A DNA stretch of 64,000 bases from a virus: positions 1 to 64,000 of IMG/VR virus record IMGVR_UViG_3300048838_000628. One strand, given 5' to 3'. The notes under the pieces are model-generated. The model was not told the origin of the DNA. It did not search any database and saw only the letters and a list, made by a program, of their open reading frames with translations. Both the position numbers and the translations under genes were made by a program. Shown here piece by piece: positions 1 through 7,074 of this stretch; position 1 is the first letter of the stretch; every line of letters begins with the position of its first letter.

Positions 1-1
1 T

Positions 2-451
2 TCTAACAATCCAGAACTGAAACTTGATGATCTAGTATTTGATATAACGCCCTACCCTATTCGCAATAAGCCTAAACGTGGATTTTGGACTTCAGATGAT
101 AGTTGGAGAGAATGGTGCGAAGGTGAAGATTTTCGTGTTAGTCGTTTACAGCATGTTTATCAAGTAGAAGCAAAGCCGCAAAAAATTCTCACAATTCCGA
201 AGGATATAAAGATAAAGGATATTGAATGGTTTTTAGAGCCTTTTGAGTTTCCTGAAAAGGGATTGATGCTTTTTTATTCACTGCACTATTTTTCAATTAA
301 TTTTGAGGCTTTAGCTGCTGCCGGTTATAGCGCACTAACAGTACCAGACGTTCGCTTTAATGATGAAGACGTGTATGATTTATTCTATGGTTGGGATGTT
401 CCTAGCACAGTATTTTTCGATAAAACATTTACTTTGGAGAAGATACAATGA
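2..451 (+). CDS. Hypothetical protein, 5' end outside window
   Basis: The frame is open from the first complete codon to the TGA, giving 149 visible residues. No start is needed inside the window, so this is the C-terminal part of a longer gene. An internal TTG at 263 would leave a 62-residue piece, but the codons before it (residues such as FWTSDDSWREWC and DIEWFLEPFEF) read as normal protein. It is rich in Trp, Phe and acidic residues, looks soluble, and has no motif I recognise. Its stop overlaps the next ATG by ATGA, so it is translationally coupled to the small membrane protein downstream. Confidence 0.7.
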   Translation, partial: SNNPELKLDDLVFDITPYPIRNKPKRGFWTSDDSWREWCEGEDFRVSRLQHVYQVEAKPQKILTIPKDIKIKDIEWFLEPFEFPEKGLMLFYSLHYFSINFEALAAAGYSALTVPDVRFNDEDVYDLFYGWDVPSTVFFDKTFTLEKIQ

Positions 452-759
452 ACCTGATTGCAACAACTATTTTTAGTTTTGTTATTGGTCTTTTTATTAA
501 TGACACCGGTTGGATTGATGGGATTCATAAATATGTTTTTACTTTGCTTATAGCTATTGCTTTATTTCTTTTGATTATATATAAGAAACTTAATAAAGAT
601 GATAAACAAAAAGCATCATTATTTTCAACTTTTGCCGTTGTAAGTTATTACGGTTATGCTTTTAACAATTCTTCACTTGGTTGGCAAGTAGCCTTTCTTA
701 TTATTATTGGGATTAATATTCTTCTAGGCTGGAGGCAAATGAGCGATGACGCAAATTAA
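448..759 (+). CDS. Small multi-spanning membrane protein, unknown function
   Basis: 103 residues with hydrophobic segments near residues 3-18, 28-45 and 78-94 and a weaker one near 58-73, so three or four membrane passes. The charged loop KKLNKDDKQK follows the second segment. It starts in an ATGA overlap with the previous gene and overlaps the next by 14 bases. It is the first of a run of very small membrane proteins. No family recognised. Confidence 0.7.
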   Translation: MNLIATTIFSFVIGLFINDTGWIDGIHKYVFTLLIAIALFLLIIYKKLNKDDKQKASLFSTFAVVSYYGYAFNNSSLGWQVAFLIIIGINILLGWRQMSDDAN

Positions 760-1102
760 CGATAACGTATTTATTATTTATGTGCTGTCTTTTATTTTAC
801 TTATTGTTTTGGACGTATATTTTATATATAGGTTTTTTAAGAACCGTAACGTTATCACCAAGCTTAAACTTTATAACGTTGTTTGTGAAAACGACACTGA
901 TGAATTTGAAGATTATTATATTCTAGCCAAGAGTGAAGAAGAAGTTCTAGTTGATTTTATTACTGAACTGGATTTCTTTAAGCGCAACCTAGCGAATGAC
1001 GGTTATATTGATTATGCTTATGGATATACTGCTGTCATATCGTCTACAAATACTCATAGTGATGCAATTACGATTGTTGAATTAGATATGGCGGTGCTAT
1101 GA
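746..1102 (+). CDS. Single-span membrane protein with acidic soluble domain
   Basis: 118 residues. One hydrophobic segment at about residues 9-29 is followed by the basic stop-transfer stretch RFFKNRN, so the acidic C-terminal domain (DTDEFEDYY, SEEEVLVDF) probably lies in the cytoplasm. The rest alternates short beta-like and helical stretches. It ends in an ATGA overlap with the next gene. Function unknown. Confidence 0.7.
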   Translation: MTQINDNVFIIYVLSFILLIVLDVYFIYRFFKNRNVITKLKLYNVVCENDTDEFEDYYILAKSEEEVLVDFITELDFFKRNLANDGYIDYAYGYTAVISSTNTHSDAITIVELDMAVL

Positions 1103-1476
1103 ACACTACAATACGAAACCTAAATGAAAATACGCATCTTCTTTCTGTGGATTATCGAGATTTTTGGAAAAGTTATTTGAAAGAAAACGGTTATAAATAT
1201 GTATTGTGGATTAACTTTGACGCTTTTGAAGAATATACTGACGAAGTAGGCCACAGATATAAAGTAAACAAAAACCTAATTGATCTCAAAGAAAAGCTCG
1301 GCCTTGAAGTTACAGAGGACGAATTTTATCGTAATCTGTTTCATGATAATACACTGTTTTTTGTTTACGATACGCTAGAGGCTCTTTGGGAAGCGTTTAG
1401 AAAAGTCGATGATGAATTTGATTTTTATTACGTAATGATGATAAGAGAAGGCGAAATCGTCAATGAAAACACATAG
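1099..1476 (+). CDS. Hypothetical soluble acidic protein
   Basis: 125 residues, many Asp, Glu, Tyr and Phe, no membrane segment. The start is fixed by the ATGA overlap with the gene before. The last 14 bases overlap the next gene. I see no catalytic motif. Similar size and composition to other small proteins of this block, but no clear alignment with them. Confidence 0.65.
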   Translation: MNTTIRNLNENTHLLSVDYRDFWKSYLKENGYKYVLWINFDAFEEYTDEVGHRYKVNKNLIDLKEKLGLEVTEDEFYRNLFHDNTLFFVYDTLEALWEAFRKVDDEFDFYYVMMIREGEIVNENT

Positions 1477-1774
1477 CCCAAATGACGTATATGGAGAAGG
1501 TTACGCTGTTATGTCAGAAAGCCATAACGAAAATTCTGTTCAGATTTATAACAGCGTTTATCGTATTTATAAAACTCTGTTTTGGTTTGGTGTAATTAAT
1601 TTGGCGTTACATTTATCAGGTCTTTTGCTTAGCTTTTCCGCCAGCCGTCTTGTTGTATTTATTCTCTTGTTTTGTATTGTTGCTCTGCATTATATTGCCG
1701 GTAATGCACTTTTAGAAAACATCGCTCTTCGATATTACATATTCAGAAAACTGGAGACAAATTATGTTGACTAG
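1463..1774 (+). CDS. Small two-span membrane protein
   Basis: 103 residues. A polar N-terminal 35 residues precede two adjacent hydrophobic segments at about 38-58 and 62-82, forming a hairpin with a very short turn (SFSASR). An alternative ATG at residue 17 would shorten the polar tail but keep both spans. It overlaps the next gene by 11 bases. Function unknown. Confidence 0.65.
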   Translation: MKTHSPNDVYGEGYAVMSESHNENSVQIYNSVYRIYKTLFWFGVINLALHLSGLLLSFSASRLVVFILLFCIVALHYIAGNALLENIALRYYIFRKLETNYVD

Positions 1775-2120
1775 TTATGAATTTTTCAAGGCCCTTTCTG
1801 CACTAACTACTGATGAAGAAATTCTTGCTTTCGTAAAAAAGAATAAAGAAGTTCGTGATTTTTATACAGGCGATAAAACTTCTGATACTGAATATCTTGT
1901 TCTGACTTTTGATCTTACTTACACTGACGAAGAAGATATACAAGAAGTTGTTGATAAATATTTTGAGGATGGTTATACCCTGACAGAAGAAGAACTGAAC
2001 AAGGTTTGCAGAGAAGCATCTAGTATCATGACCGATAATACAGAGAACCTGCCTCCTACTATTGATTTTTTTGAATTCGCACTTGAAGAAATGTTTAAAG
2101 ATCATCCTAAGAGAAAATAA
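1764..2120 (+). CDS. Hypothetical acidic helical protein
   Basis: 118 residues, strongly acidic and probably mostly helical, no membrane segment, basic final residues (HPKRK). Contains repeated DEE-type patches. The stop codon shares a base with the next ATG (TAATG), implying coupled translation. A reverse-strand open frame over the same bases is discarded because this strand and packing fit the whole block. Function unknown. Confidence 0.65.
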   Translation: MLTSYEFFKALSALTTDEEILAFVKKNKEVRDFYTGDKTSDTEYLVLTFDLTYTDEEDIQEVVDKYFEDGYTLTEEELNKVCREASSIMTDNTENLPPTIDFFEFALEEMFKDHPKRK

Positions 2121-2266
2121 TGTTGACACTAATTGTCGTAATCGCTTTCTTTGTTCTTGTTGTTCGTGGCCTGTTAATTTATATTGACAACAATAGTCTT
2201 GACTACGATCCCGAAGATAATTTAACTGTTCGTGATCTAAATGCTGGTTTGCGTAATGACAATTAA
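2120..2266 (+). CDS. 48-residue single-span membrane peptide
   Basis: A short frame read directly from the sequence: ATG in a TAATG junction, then a hydrophobic segment over residues 2-22 (MLTLIVVIAFFVLVV), one Arg, and an acidic polar tail (YDPEDNLTVRDLN). The N-terminal hydrophobic, C-terminal charged pattern matches its small neighbours, and the junctions at both ends fit the polycistron, which supports a real gene in spite of the size. Confidence 0.55.
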   Translation: MLTLIVVIAFFVLVVRGLLIYIDNNSLDYDPEDNLTVRDLNAGLRNDN

Positions 2267-2426
2267 ACGCTTGTCGTCTATAGGTTTGTCTATCTTGTTT
2301 ATTAAATTTTGGCTCACAAGTCTAGCTTTTGCTGTTTATCAACATCTTGAAGCGCCATTGTATATCTTGACGCCGCTTTGCTTTCTAGGTGTAATTCTTT
2401 CTTTAGCATATGGAGTAAAGAAATGA
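2256..2426 (+). CDS. 56-residue two-span membrane protein
   Basis: Two hydrophobic segments, about residues 8-28 and 35-52, joined by a short loop (YQHLEAP). I chose the ATG at 2256, which overlaps the preceding gene by 11 bases; an in-frame ATG at 2241 would add MLVCV and a 26-base overlap. The end is an ATGA overlap with the next gene. Function unknown. Confidence 0.55.
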   Translation: MTIKRLSSIGLSILFIKFWLTSLAFAVYQHLEAPLYILTPLCFLGVILSLAYGVKK

Positions 2427-2653
2427 TTGACAATCCTTTTATAACTATAGGGCTGATTGCAGCTCCATTTATTGTTGGTTTTTTTATCTACATCACAAGA
2501 GATTATTATAAAAATTCAAAGGCTTGGAAAGAATATGAAAATGCGGTTTATGCTCAAATTTTTGAAGTTGATAAAGAGAAAGAGCGTATTGACAAAGCAA
2601 ACAGAATGTGGGATAATATTTATATAGCACATTTGGAGGACGATAATGGATAA
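2423..2653 (+). CDS. Single-span membrane protein with charged helix
   Basis: 76 residues. Start ATG at 2423 is chosen over an upstream in-frame ATG (2378) because it has GGAG-type Shine-Dalgarno bases just upstream and makes an ATGA overlap. A hydrophobic segment at residues 5-25 is followed by a long charged helix (DKEKERIDKANRMW). A candidate promoter lies inside its 3' end. Function unknown. Confidence 0.6.
   Translation: MIDNPFITIGLIAAPFIVGFFIYITRDYYKNSKAWKEYENAVYAQIFEVDKEKERIDKANRMWDNIYIAHLEDDNG
2589..2617 (+). promoter_or_regulatory. Candidate sigma70 promoter inside a coding region
   Basis: TTGACA at 2589-2594, a 17-base spacer, and GATAAT at 2612-2617. It would transcribe from the two tiny membrane genes onward into the paralogous pair at 2.9-3.6 kb. 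It matches the spacing of the other candidates in this arm, but the -10 has one mismatch. Confidence 0.4.
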
Positions 2654-2774
2654 CTTATTTGGTTGCTTGCTGTCTGTGATTAACTTTGTGTTTAAGTTTA
2701 TCGTTCAATTTGTTGGTGCGCTAATTCTTCTGTATATTATCATCTTTCTAGCAAATCTTTTTGGAGGGCATTAA
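2646..2774 (+). CDS. 42-residue membrane peptide
   Basis: Short frame starting at an ATG eight bases inside the preceding gene's end. Nearly the whole chain from residue 10 to 38 is hydrophobic (FKFIVQFVGALILLYIIIF), ending in LFGGH. The stop shares a base with the next ATG, and GGAGGG upstream of that ATG lies inside this gene. No family recognised. Confidence 0.55.
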   Translation: MDNLFGCLLSVINFVFKFIVQFVGALILLYIIIFLANLFGGH

Positions 2775-2932
2775 TGGACGAAGTAACTGGTTTGTTGGGC
2801 TGTATTGTTGTGTTCTTGTTTGTACTATTTCGTGTTGCTTTTACGTTTGCTATGTTTCTTTTGTTTCTATGGTTCGTAGTAAACGTTTTTAATGGCAACA
2901 TTTTCAATGTCTTGAACGGACTATTGACATGA
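2774..2932 (+). CDS. 52-residue membrane peptide
   Basis: ATG in a TAATG junction with a GGAGGG ribosome site seven bases upstream, the best of this block. A long hydrophobic stretch runs from about residue 8 to 40 with one Arg at the middle (VLFRVAF), so it may be a hairpin or a single long helix. Ends in an ATGA overlap with the next gene. Function unknown. Confidence 0.55.
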   Translation: MDEVTGLLGCIVVFLFVLFRVAFTFAMFLLFLWFVVNVFNGNIFNVLNGLLT

Positions 2933-3261
2933 GAGATGTTCCAGAAGAAGAACGCCCTTTACGTCTTAAGATATTAAAGCACTTTCGTAGTCTTGGATTT
3001 AAGCTAAACAATAGCTTTCTTGAATCAGATTGCTATTGGAGTGGCTACGATTTTGTGTATTTTGTTAAACCTGTTAACGAAAAGTTTCACGAAGGCATCT
3101 TATATCGTATTCACGTTGTATTTGGTTATGGCCCAAATAAACCACGAATTGTTGGTAAAATTTATTTTGAACGGAACAATAACTTATATGAAATTAGTCG
3201 AGTTGTCCCGCTAGAAGATTATCAAAACATTGTCGCCTATCTTGATGGAGCGAGCGAATGA
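2929..3261 (+). CDS. Hypothetical protein, tandem paralog A1
   Basis: 110 residues, basic-aromatic, probably an alpha-beta fold. It aligns by eye with the next gene: both have a basic N-terminal helix ending R-x-KIL-x-x-FRS-x-GFK, then a Tyr/Phe-rich strand, a Tyr-Arg-Ile strand, a second acidic strand, and a final L-x-x-Y helix. This is best explained by a tandem duplication. Start and end are both ATGA overlaps. Function unknown. Confidence 0.65.
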   Translation: MRDVPEEERPLRLKILKHFRSLGFKLNNSFLESDCYWSGYDFVYFVKPVNEKFHEGILYRIHVVFGYGPNKPRIVGKIYFERNNNLYEISRVVPLEDYQNIVAYLDGASE

Positions 3262-3635
3262 ACAATAAAAAATTATATCGGCCTGAACTTCATTACGAAA
3301 TTGCTGACCGCAAAAAGCGTGCAAAAATTTTATTGTTTTTTCGTTCCAAGGGTTTTAAATTCCCTATTGACAGAAATCTTTGGCGCGATTCGTATAGTGA
3401 TACGGTCTTTCTATTTAAAGAAATTACAGGTGTCAGCTATATTAGTATTAGACTATTTTACTGGAGCGATGGCAATAGTTTCATAAGGTGTGTTGTTGAA
3501 AAAGAAGAACTGTCATTTTCAAGAGATTATAAACTATTACCTTTCGATAACTATGAGGCGATTTACGAACAAATCGAAACTATTCTTTATTTAATGGGCG
3601 AATTCCAAAATCAAATTGATGACGCTTGTTATTAA
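3258..3635 (+). CDS. Hypothetical protein, tandem paralog A2
   Basis: 125 residues. Shares with the preceding gene the segment KILLFFRSKGFK (residues 24-35), the later FLFKE strand, ISIRLFY, and the LLPFDNY helix start, so the two are diverged duplicates. It has a longer C-terminal tail (MGEFQNQIDDACY). The gene after it may be a third, more diverged member. Function unknown. Confidence 0.65.
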   Translation: MNNKKLYRPELHYEIADRKKRAKILLFFRSKGFKFPIDRNLWRDSYSDTVFLFKEITGVSYISIRLFYWSDGNSFIRCVVEKEELSFSRDYKLLPFDNYEAIYEQIETILYLMGEFQNQIDDACY

Positions 3636-3648
3636 AAAGGAATATATA

Positions 3649-3987
3649 ATGATTGATAATAAAATTCTCACATACTTCAAAGCAGATGACTATTTTGAAC
3701 TTTGGAATAACGGGAAGCGTGTTTGTTTTGAAAAATTTACGCACGATGATTATATCATAGTTAATGTTCACTATTTTGCGGAACGAGAAATGTTTAATGT
3801 CAATATTCGCAAAATAACAAATAATGTGGACGGAACACGCTCATTGATGTATAGTGACGAATCTAATTTCGAGATCAATAAGACTTTTGCTTTGAAAGAT
3901 ATTGAGAAGATCGAAGAATATGTAGGTACAATTTCCAATATGATTATGGAATTGCAGAAATGGTCAATGGAGTATAACAATGCCTAG
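3649..3987 (+). CDS. Hypothetical protein, possible third member of family A
   Basis: 112 residues from the ATG at 3649, which has AAAAAGG eight bases upstream; an in-frame ATG at 3616 inside the previous gene lacks such a site. The N-terminus KILTYFKADDYFEL and the strand-rich middle resemble the two genes before it, but the match is weak. Ends with an 8-base overlap with the next gene. Function unknown. Confidence 0.6.
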   Translation: MIDNKILTYFKADDYFELWNNGKRVCFEKFTHDDYIIVNVHYFAEREMFNVNIRKITNNVDGTRSLMYSDESNFEINKTFALKDIEKIEEYVGTISNMIMELQKWSMEYNNA

Positions 3988-4243
3988 AGCCTATTTTTAT
4001 CTAGCGAACGTCGGTAAGTATCATCTGTATGTTTGCGGTGCGTTAGTTGGCGGTTATACAGAAGCAGATAGGAAGTTTCTTGAATTTCACTTAGACACAG
4101 TAAACGGCAAATATCCAATTCGCGAATTTGCAAATAAGAAAGAGTTCTATGATTATGTTCTAGAAGATATGGGTTTTCTATGTGTATCGCCCAATATTAA
4201 ACAAGTCAAAGAGTTCCTTCGTATAACAGAGGACAGGTTATAA
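3980..4243 (+). CDS. Hypothetical small protein
   Basis: 87 residues. An N-terminal strand pair with Gly-Gly (YHLYVCGALVGGY) is followed by helices (ADRKFLEFH, EFYDYVLEDM, IKQVKEFLR). The first part reads like a short domain describing a value and then a helix bundle, but I recognise no family. Stop and next ATG share one base. Confidence 0.6.
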   Translation: MPRAYFYLANVGKYHLYVCGALVGGYTEADRKFLEFHLDTVNGKYPIREFANKKEFYDYVLEDMGFLCVSPNIKQVKEFLRITEDRL

Positions 4244-4506
4244 TGTTCGCAAATTTAGCAAGGATTCAAGAGATGCAGCGCGAAAGTATTCGTGCATTAG
4301 AAGATGATGAGTTTCTTAAAAATAAAGAGCTTTATACCGACACACCTATTGACAGAGTATGGTATGATAGATTTATACTATTCAAACACACATACGCGGA
4401 ATACTTTGCAAGCGTAGGATTAAAGTTTATTGTTTGGGAACATAACGGCCAGTGTTATATAAAGTTTGTGAGGAAAGAAAATGCACCTAACAGTACAAAC
4501 ACTTAA
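4243..4506 (+). CDS. Hypothetical small protein
   Basis: 87 residues. A charged helix (IQEMQRESIRALEDDEFLKNKEL) leads into a Trp/Tyr/Phe-rich half (VWYDRFILFKHTYAEYF) and a short strand pair (KFIVWEHNGQCYIKFV). The 3' end overlaps the next gene by 26 bases; the overlap includes AGGAAAG, the ribosome site of the next gene. No family recognised. Confidence 0.6.
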   Translation: MFANLARIQEMQRESIRALEDDEFLKNKELYTDTPIDRVWYDRFILFKHTYAEYFASVGLKFIVWEHNGQCYIKFVRKENAPNSTNT

Positions 4507-4711
4507 ATCTTCCGGAACTGATGCTGAATTTGAATCTATTAAGCCAACATCTGATTATATGGATGTATGGGACGCCTTCGAAGCTCTCAAAAAGAAATAT
4601 GCTGAAGAAGGTTACGAAAAGCAGTTGGAAATTGATGACTTAGATGTGAAACTTTACTATGCAATTGAACTAGCGACAAATAAAAAGATCATTATTAGTT
4701 TAATCATGTGA
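4481..4711 (+). CDS. Hypothetical small acidic protein
   Basis: 76 residues. Start ATG preceded by GAGGAAAG at a normal distance, inside the previous gene. The middle is a charged helix (DAFEALKKKYAEEGYEK) and the end is a hydrophobic strand (KKIIISLIM). No motif recognised. Confidence 0.6.
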   Translation: MHLTVQTLKSSGTDAEFESIKPTSDYMDVWDAFEALKKKYAEEGYEKQLEIDDLDVKLYYAIELATNKKIIISLIM

Positions 4712-4718
4712 GGCCGTC

Positions 4719-4892
4719 ATGGAAGAAATCTTTTATGTAGAGCGTTGGGGCAATAACATTTATATCATGAAAAATCATCATACTGGCAAATATAATGAAT
4801 ATGATTATTATAAGATCGACGGTAAAAATTATCGTGTCGAAAAGTGCATTACTTACAAAGAATTAAAAAATGCCATCTCACAAAATAGTTAG
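4719..4892 (+). CDS. 57-residue hypothetical protein
   Basis: Short frame with GAGG ahead of the ATG at 4719, eight bases after the previous stop, and a 23-base overlap with the next gene. The sequence is Tyr/Asn-rich (KYNEYDYYKIDGKNYR) with a compact strand-turn-strand look. It fills what would otherwise be a gap in a gapless polycistron. Confidence 0.55.
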   Translation: MEEIFYVERWGNNIYIMKNHHTGKYNEYDYYKIDGKNYRVEKCITYKELKNAISQNS

Positions 4893-5208
4893 TACGGCTA
4901 GTTTTGTACTTTGCGACAATATTGTACAAAAAGATGAATTAGACATAGACCAAATGTTCTGTGGTTTTAATTTTCACTATAACAAATATGGCTATGTGTC
5001 TCGCCAATATGCGCTTACTTTCTTTTTGTCTGGCGATAAACTATCAGATATAACTAAGCAGCAAAAACAAATTGTAGATATTATCAATAGCCAAAACAGA
5101 TTGAGGTACATCTTGGAGTTCGATCTTGTTAATAAACTAACCTTCTCTACTTATGATGCGAGTGAGAGAAAATATACTTATGAACTTTATGAGGTCAACT
5201 CAACTTAG
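4870..5208 (+). CDS. Hypothetical protein
   Basis: 112 residues from an ATG preceded by an A-rich stretch rather than a clear ribosome site. Hydrophobic strands in the first half (IVSTASFVLCDNIV, YALTFFLSGD) are followed by a lysine/glutamine helix and strands. It shares a strand-helix-strand layout with later small proteins but I cannot align it to them. Overlaps the next gene by about 29 bases. Confidence 0.55.
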   Translation: MPSHKIVSTASFVLCDNIVQKDELDIDQMFCGFNFHYNKYGYVSRQYALTFFLSGDKLSDITKQQKQIVDIINSQNRLRYILEFDLVNKLTFSTYDASERKYTYELYEVNST

Positions 5209-5428
5209 AAATAGGTTTGAAGTTGTTTATTATATTGCCGACAATTTTTATGTGCCTTGTGAAAATTATGATGGCGGCGATGTTTATACAAATCAATTTC
5301 TGCATGTTCAGTTTTATAAAGATGAACTAATTTTCTTTAAGATTGATTTGTTAGAAGGTTCTCAAAAACTTATCCGCTATGTCAACAAACAAATTAAGGA
5401 CATCACAAATGCCGACTTACAACCTTGA
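5180..5428 (+). CDS. Hypothetical small protein
   Basis: 82 residues from the ATG at 5180 (MNFMRSTQL); an ATG at 5189 and one at 5153 are also in frame, and none has a decisive ribosome site. Rich in Tyr/Phe with a central YYIADNFYVPCEN strand and a C-terminal helix ending KQIKDITNADLQP. Function unknown. Confidence 0.5.
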   Translation: MNFMRSTQLRNRFEVVYYIADNFYVPCENYDGGDVYTNQFLHVQFYKDELIFFKIDLLEGSQKLIRYVNKQIKDITNADLQP

Positions 5429-5957
5429 TTTTCTTAATGCATTCCAAGGAGCAATAGAGTTATTCAAAGTTGATTTTATTGATTATCTTGACCGTCTTGA
5501 TTTAGAGAGCTATGGCGGTGTTTATGGCGAAGGCAGTTTTATGTTTACAAATAAAGCAATAACTCTTATGAACTTCCTTCTTGCCAATAAAGAACGCAAT
5601 GAAATTATGGACAGATATTTACGCATTGACGATGTGCCAAAGAATATTAGTCCTACTGAAGCTTTTTGTTCAGCTTGGTTTATGGTAGAATGTTTGCACC
5701 CTTTGCTTGCAGTTGAGTTTCATAAAGACAAAGAGTATCGTTATCTTAGCAGCTTATTTACTGCTTTGTTAGAGCTGTGCATGTATCTATATAATATCTC
5801 TGATGATTATAGCCGTATGTATAACACAGAGTTTGCTTATTATGAAAAATCTTTTGACGGTATAGTTAGAACCCTAGGAGAAGCAACTATAGAATGGGGA
5901 AATAAAGATTTTGTAGTCCGCGATTACACGATTGGGGGGATTGGTGAGTTGAATTGA
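5409..5957 (+). CDS. Hypothetical helical protein
   Basis: 182 residues from the ATG at 5409, which has AAGGAC about eight bases upstream; the in-frame ATG at 5379 does not. The chain looks mostly helical with aromatic-rich segments (NFLLANKERNEIMDRYLR, ALLELCMYLYNISDDYSRMY). It is longer than its neighbours and more conserved-looking in composition. No family recognised. Confidence 0.65.
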   Translation: MPTYNLDFLNAFQGAIELFKVDFIDYLDRLDLESYGGVYGEGSFMFTNKAITLMNFLLANKERNEIMDRYLRIDDVPKNISPTEAFCSAWFMVECLHPLLAVEFHKDKEYRYLSSLFTALLELCMYLYNISDDYSRMYNTEFAYYEKSFDGIVRTLGEATIEWGNKDFVVRDYTIGGIGELN

Positions 5958-6907
5958 GCAATACCGGATATGTTTGCAACACAAAATACATAGTCGATGA
6001 TGATTTCGATTATGATAATAACAAAGATATAATACAGATAGACGCTACTGGTGTAACTATTACTTATCACAAAGATAAAGACCAATATTTTGCTAGATTC
6101 TTTAAAAAGCATTTATCTGTTTATAGTTGTTATCTCGATGTTATCCCCAGAAGCATTGTTTCCAAGATGCACACTTTACGTCGCGTTAGAATGTTTTGCC
6201 AAGAAATGAGAAAAGCGTTTGAATACGGCGATAAAGAAACAATAGCAAAAATTGCTACATTGGCTTTAACATCAAACAAAACTAAAAAACTGTTTATCAT
6301 TAAAACCGCCAAATTCACGGAGCTATCTTATGGACTTCGTTATTTTCCAGATGACGATTTGACTTATAACCACACGATAAGAAATTTTATTAAAGAGATA
6401 AAGAAACACAATATACACAAGAAATATCATACAGAGTTTATTTTTAGTAAAAACAAACCAAATCATATTAGATACATATATAAAATATACTTCTCTAAAC
6501 AACTCTCTGTTAAAATTATCTTTAATATTTCTATGAATGTTACGGTATCATATAAAGACGTAGAAGAAAATCGTGTTATGGTAAGATTTGGCGTTAGAGG
6601 TTTTGAAATAGCCGGTAGCTTTAAACATCTTTATACGGATAATCTGCCAAAACAAAAAGAGATATTTGATATTATCTTGGGTCTTATAGATAAGCTAGAA
6701 GCGCCAGACAACGGACGCATTAAAGAATATATAGCCAAGTATCCAAATTTATCAGATAAATTAAAAAGAAATATTTTAGTGCTTGACAACAGCAACACTC
6801 TGTTGTACAATGCTAGTCGGTGGTTCGAGCTGACAAAAACAAAGACAGCAAATACAAAAGAAGATCACAAATTTTACATGGGTTTATTAGATTTATTATT
6901 GGCCTAG
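5954..6907 (+). CDS. Hypothetical basic protein, TTG start
   Basis: 317 residues, lysine-rich. The TTG at 5954 overlaps the previous stop (TTGA) and follows GGTGAG; no ATG occurs near the N-terminus in frame. An acidic N-terminal stretch (VDDDFDYDNNKD) precedes a strongly basic middle (IKEIKKHNIHKKYH, KNKPNH). The basic character allows nucleic-acid binding, but this is inference only. Its 3' end contains a near-consensus promoter. Confidence 0.6.
   Translation: MSNTGYVCNTKYIVDDDFDYDNNKDIIQIDATGVTITYHKDKDQYFARFFKKHLSVYSCYLDVIPRSIVSKMHTLRRVRMFCQEMRKAFEYGDKETIAKIATLALTSNKTKKLFIIKTAKFTELSYGLRYFPDDDLTYNHTIRNFIKEIKKHNIHKKYHTEFIFSKNKPNHIRYIYKIYFSKQLSVKIIFNISMNVTVSYKDVEENRVMVRFGVRGFEIAGSFKHLYTDNLPKQKEIFDIILGLIDKLEAPDNGRIKEYIAKYPNLSDKLKRNILVLDNSNTLLYNASRWFELTKTKTANTKEDHKFYMGLLDLLLA
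6783..6811 (+). promoter_or_regulatory. Strong sigma70-type promoter for leader RNA and nuclease
   Basis: TTGACA at 6783-6788, 17-base spacer, TACAAT at 6806-6811. It lies in the end of the preceding gene, so transcription would begin near 6818 and give a leader of about 257 bases before the nuclease gene at 7075. The hexamers and spacing are identical to those of the promoter at 8260-8288. Confidence 0.65.
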
Positions 6908-6909
6908 CC

Positions 6910-7050
6910 ATTCAGTTTACCGGTTAATCTGATTCGGCGTATGCCAAGACACGAGGTGAGTTATAGCGGTTTAATTGACCGTGCAGTATAGCTAAAGGAC
7001 TTGAACTCTGATTAAGCTAACTGTAATAACAACTTCAAAACCGGAAATTA
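6910..7050 (+). ncRNA. Predicted structured leader RNA or small RNA
   Basis: The 167-base gap holds nested complementary segments. A closing stem pairs 6916-6925 with 7039-7047 (CCGGTT with AACCGG plus TTT with AAA around one bulged A). Inside it, CGGT at 6967-6970 pairs with ACCG at 6978-6981, and CAGT-TAGCT at 6984-6993 pairs with AGCTA-ACTG at 7015-7023, nine pairs with one bulge. A multibranched RNA of about 130 bases downstream of a strong promoter fits a riboswitch-like leader or a phage small RNA. It lacks a T-arm, so it is not a tRNA. No known RNA family is recognised. Confidence 0.45.
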
Positions 7051-7074
7051 TTATTTAGTATTAGAAAATTAAAA

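Noticed and set aside
4352-4382. TTGACA with TATGAT or TTATAC downstream
   Set aside because: Spacing of 9 or 18 bases with poor -10 matches; not better than chance.
6818-6836. T-arm-like GGTTCGA in a small hairpin, and the following gap as a possible tRNA
   Set aside because: The loop has nine rather than seven bases, there is no acceptor stem with it, and the gap lacks D-arm and anticodon-arm geometry.
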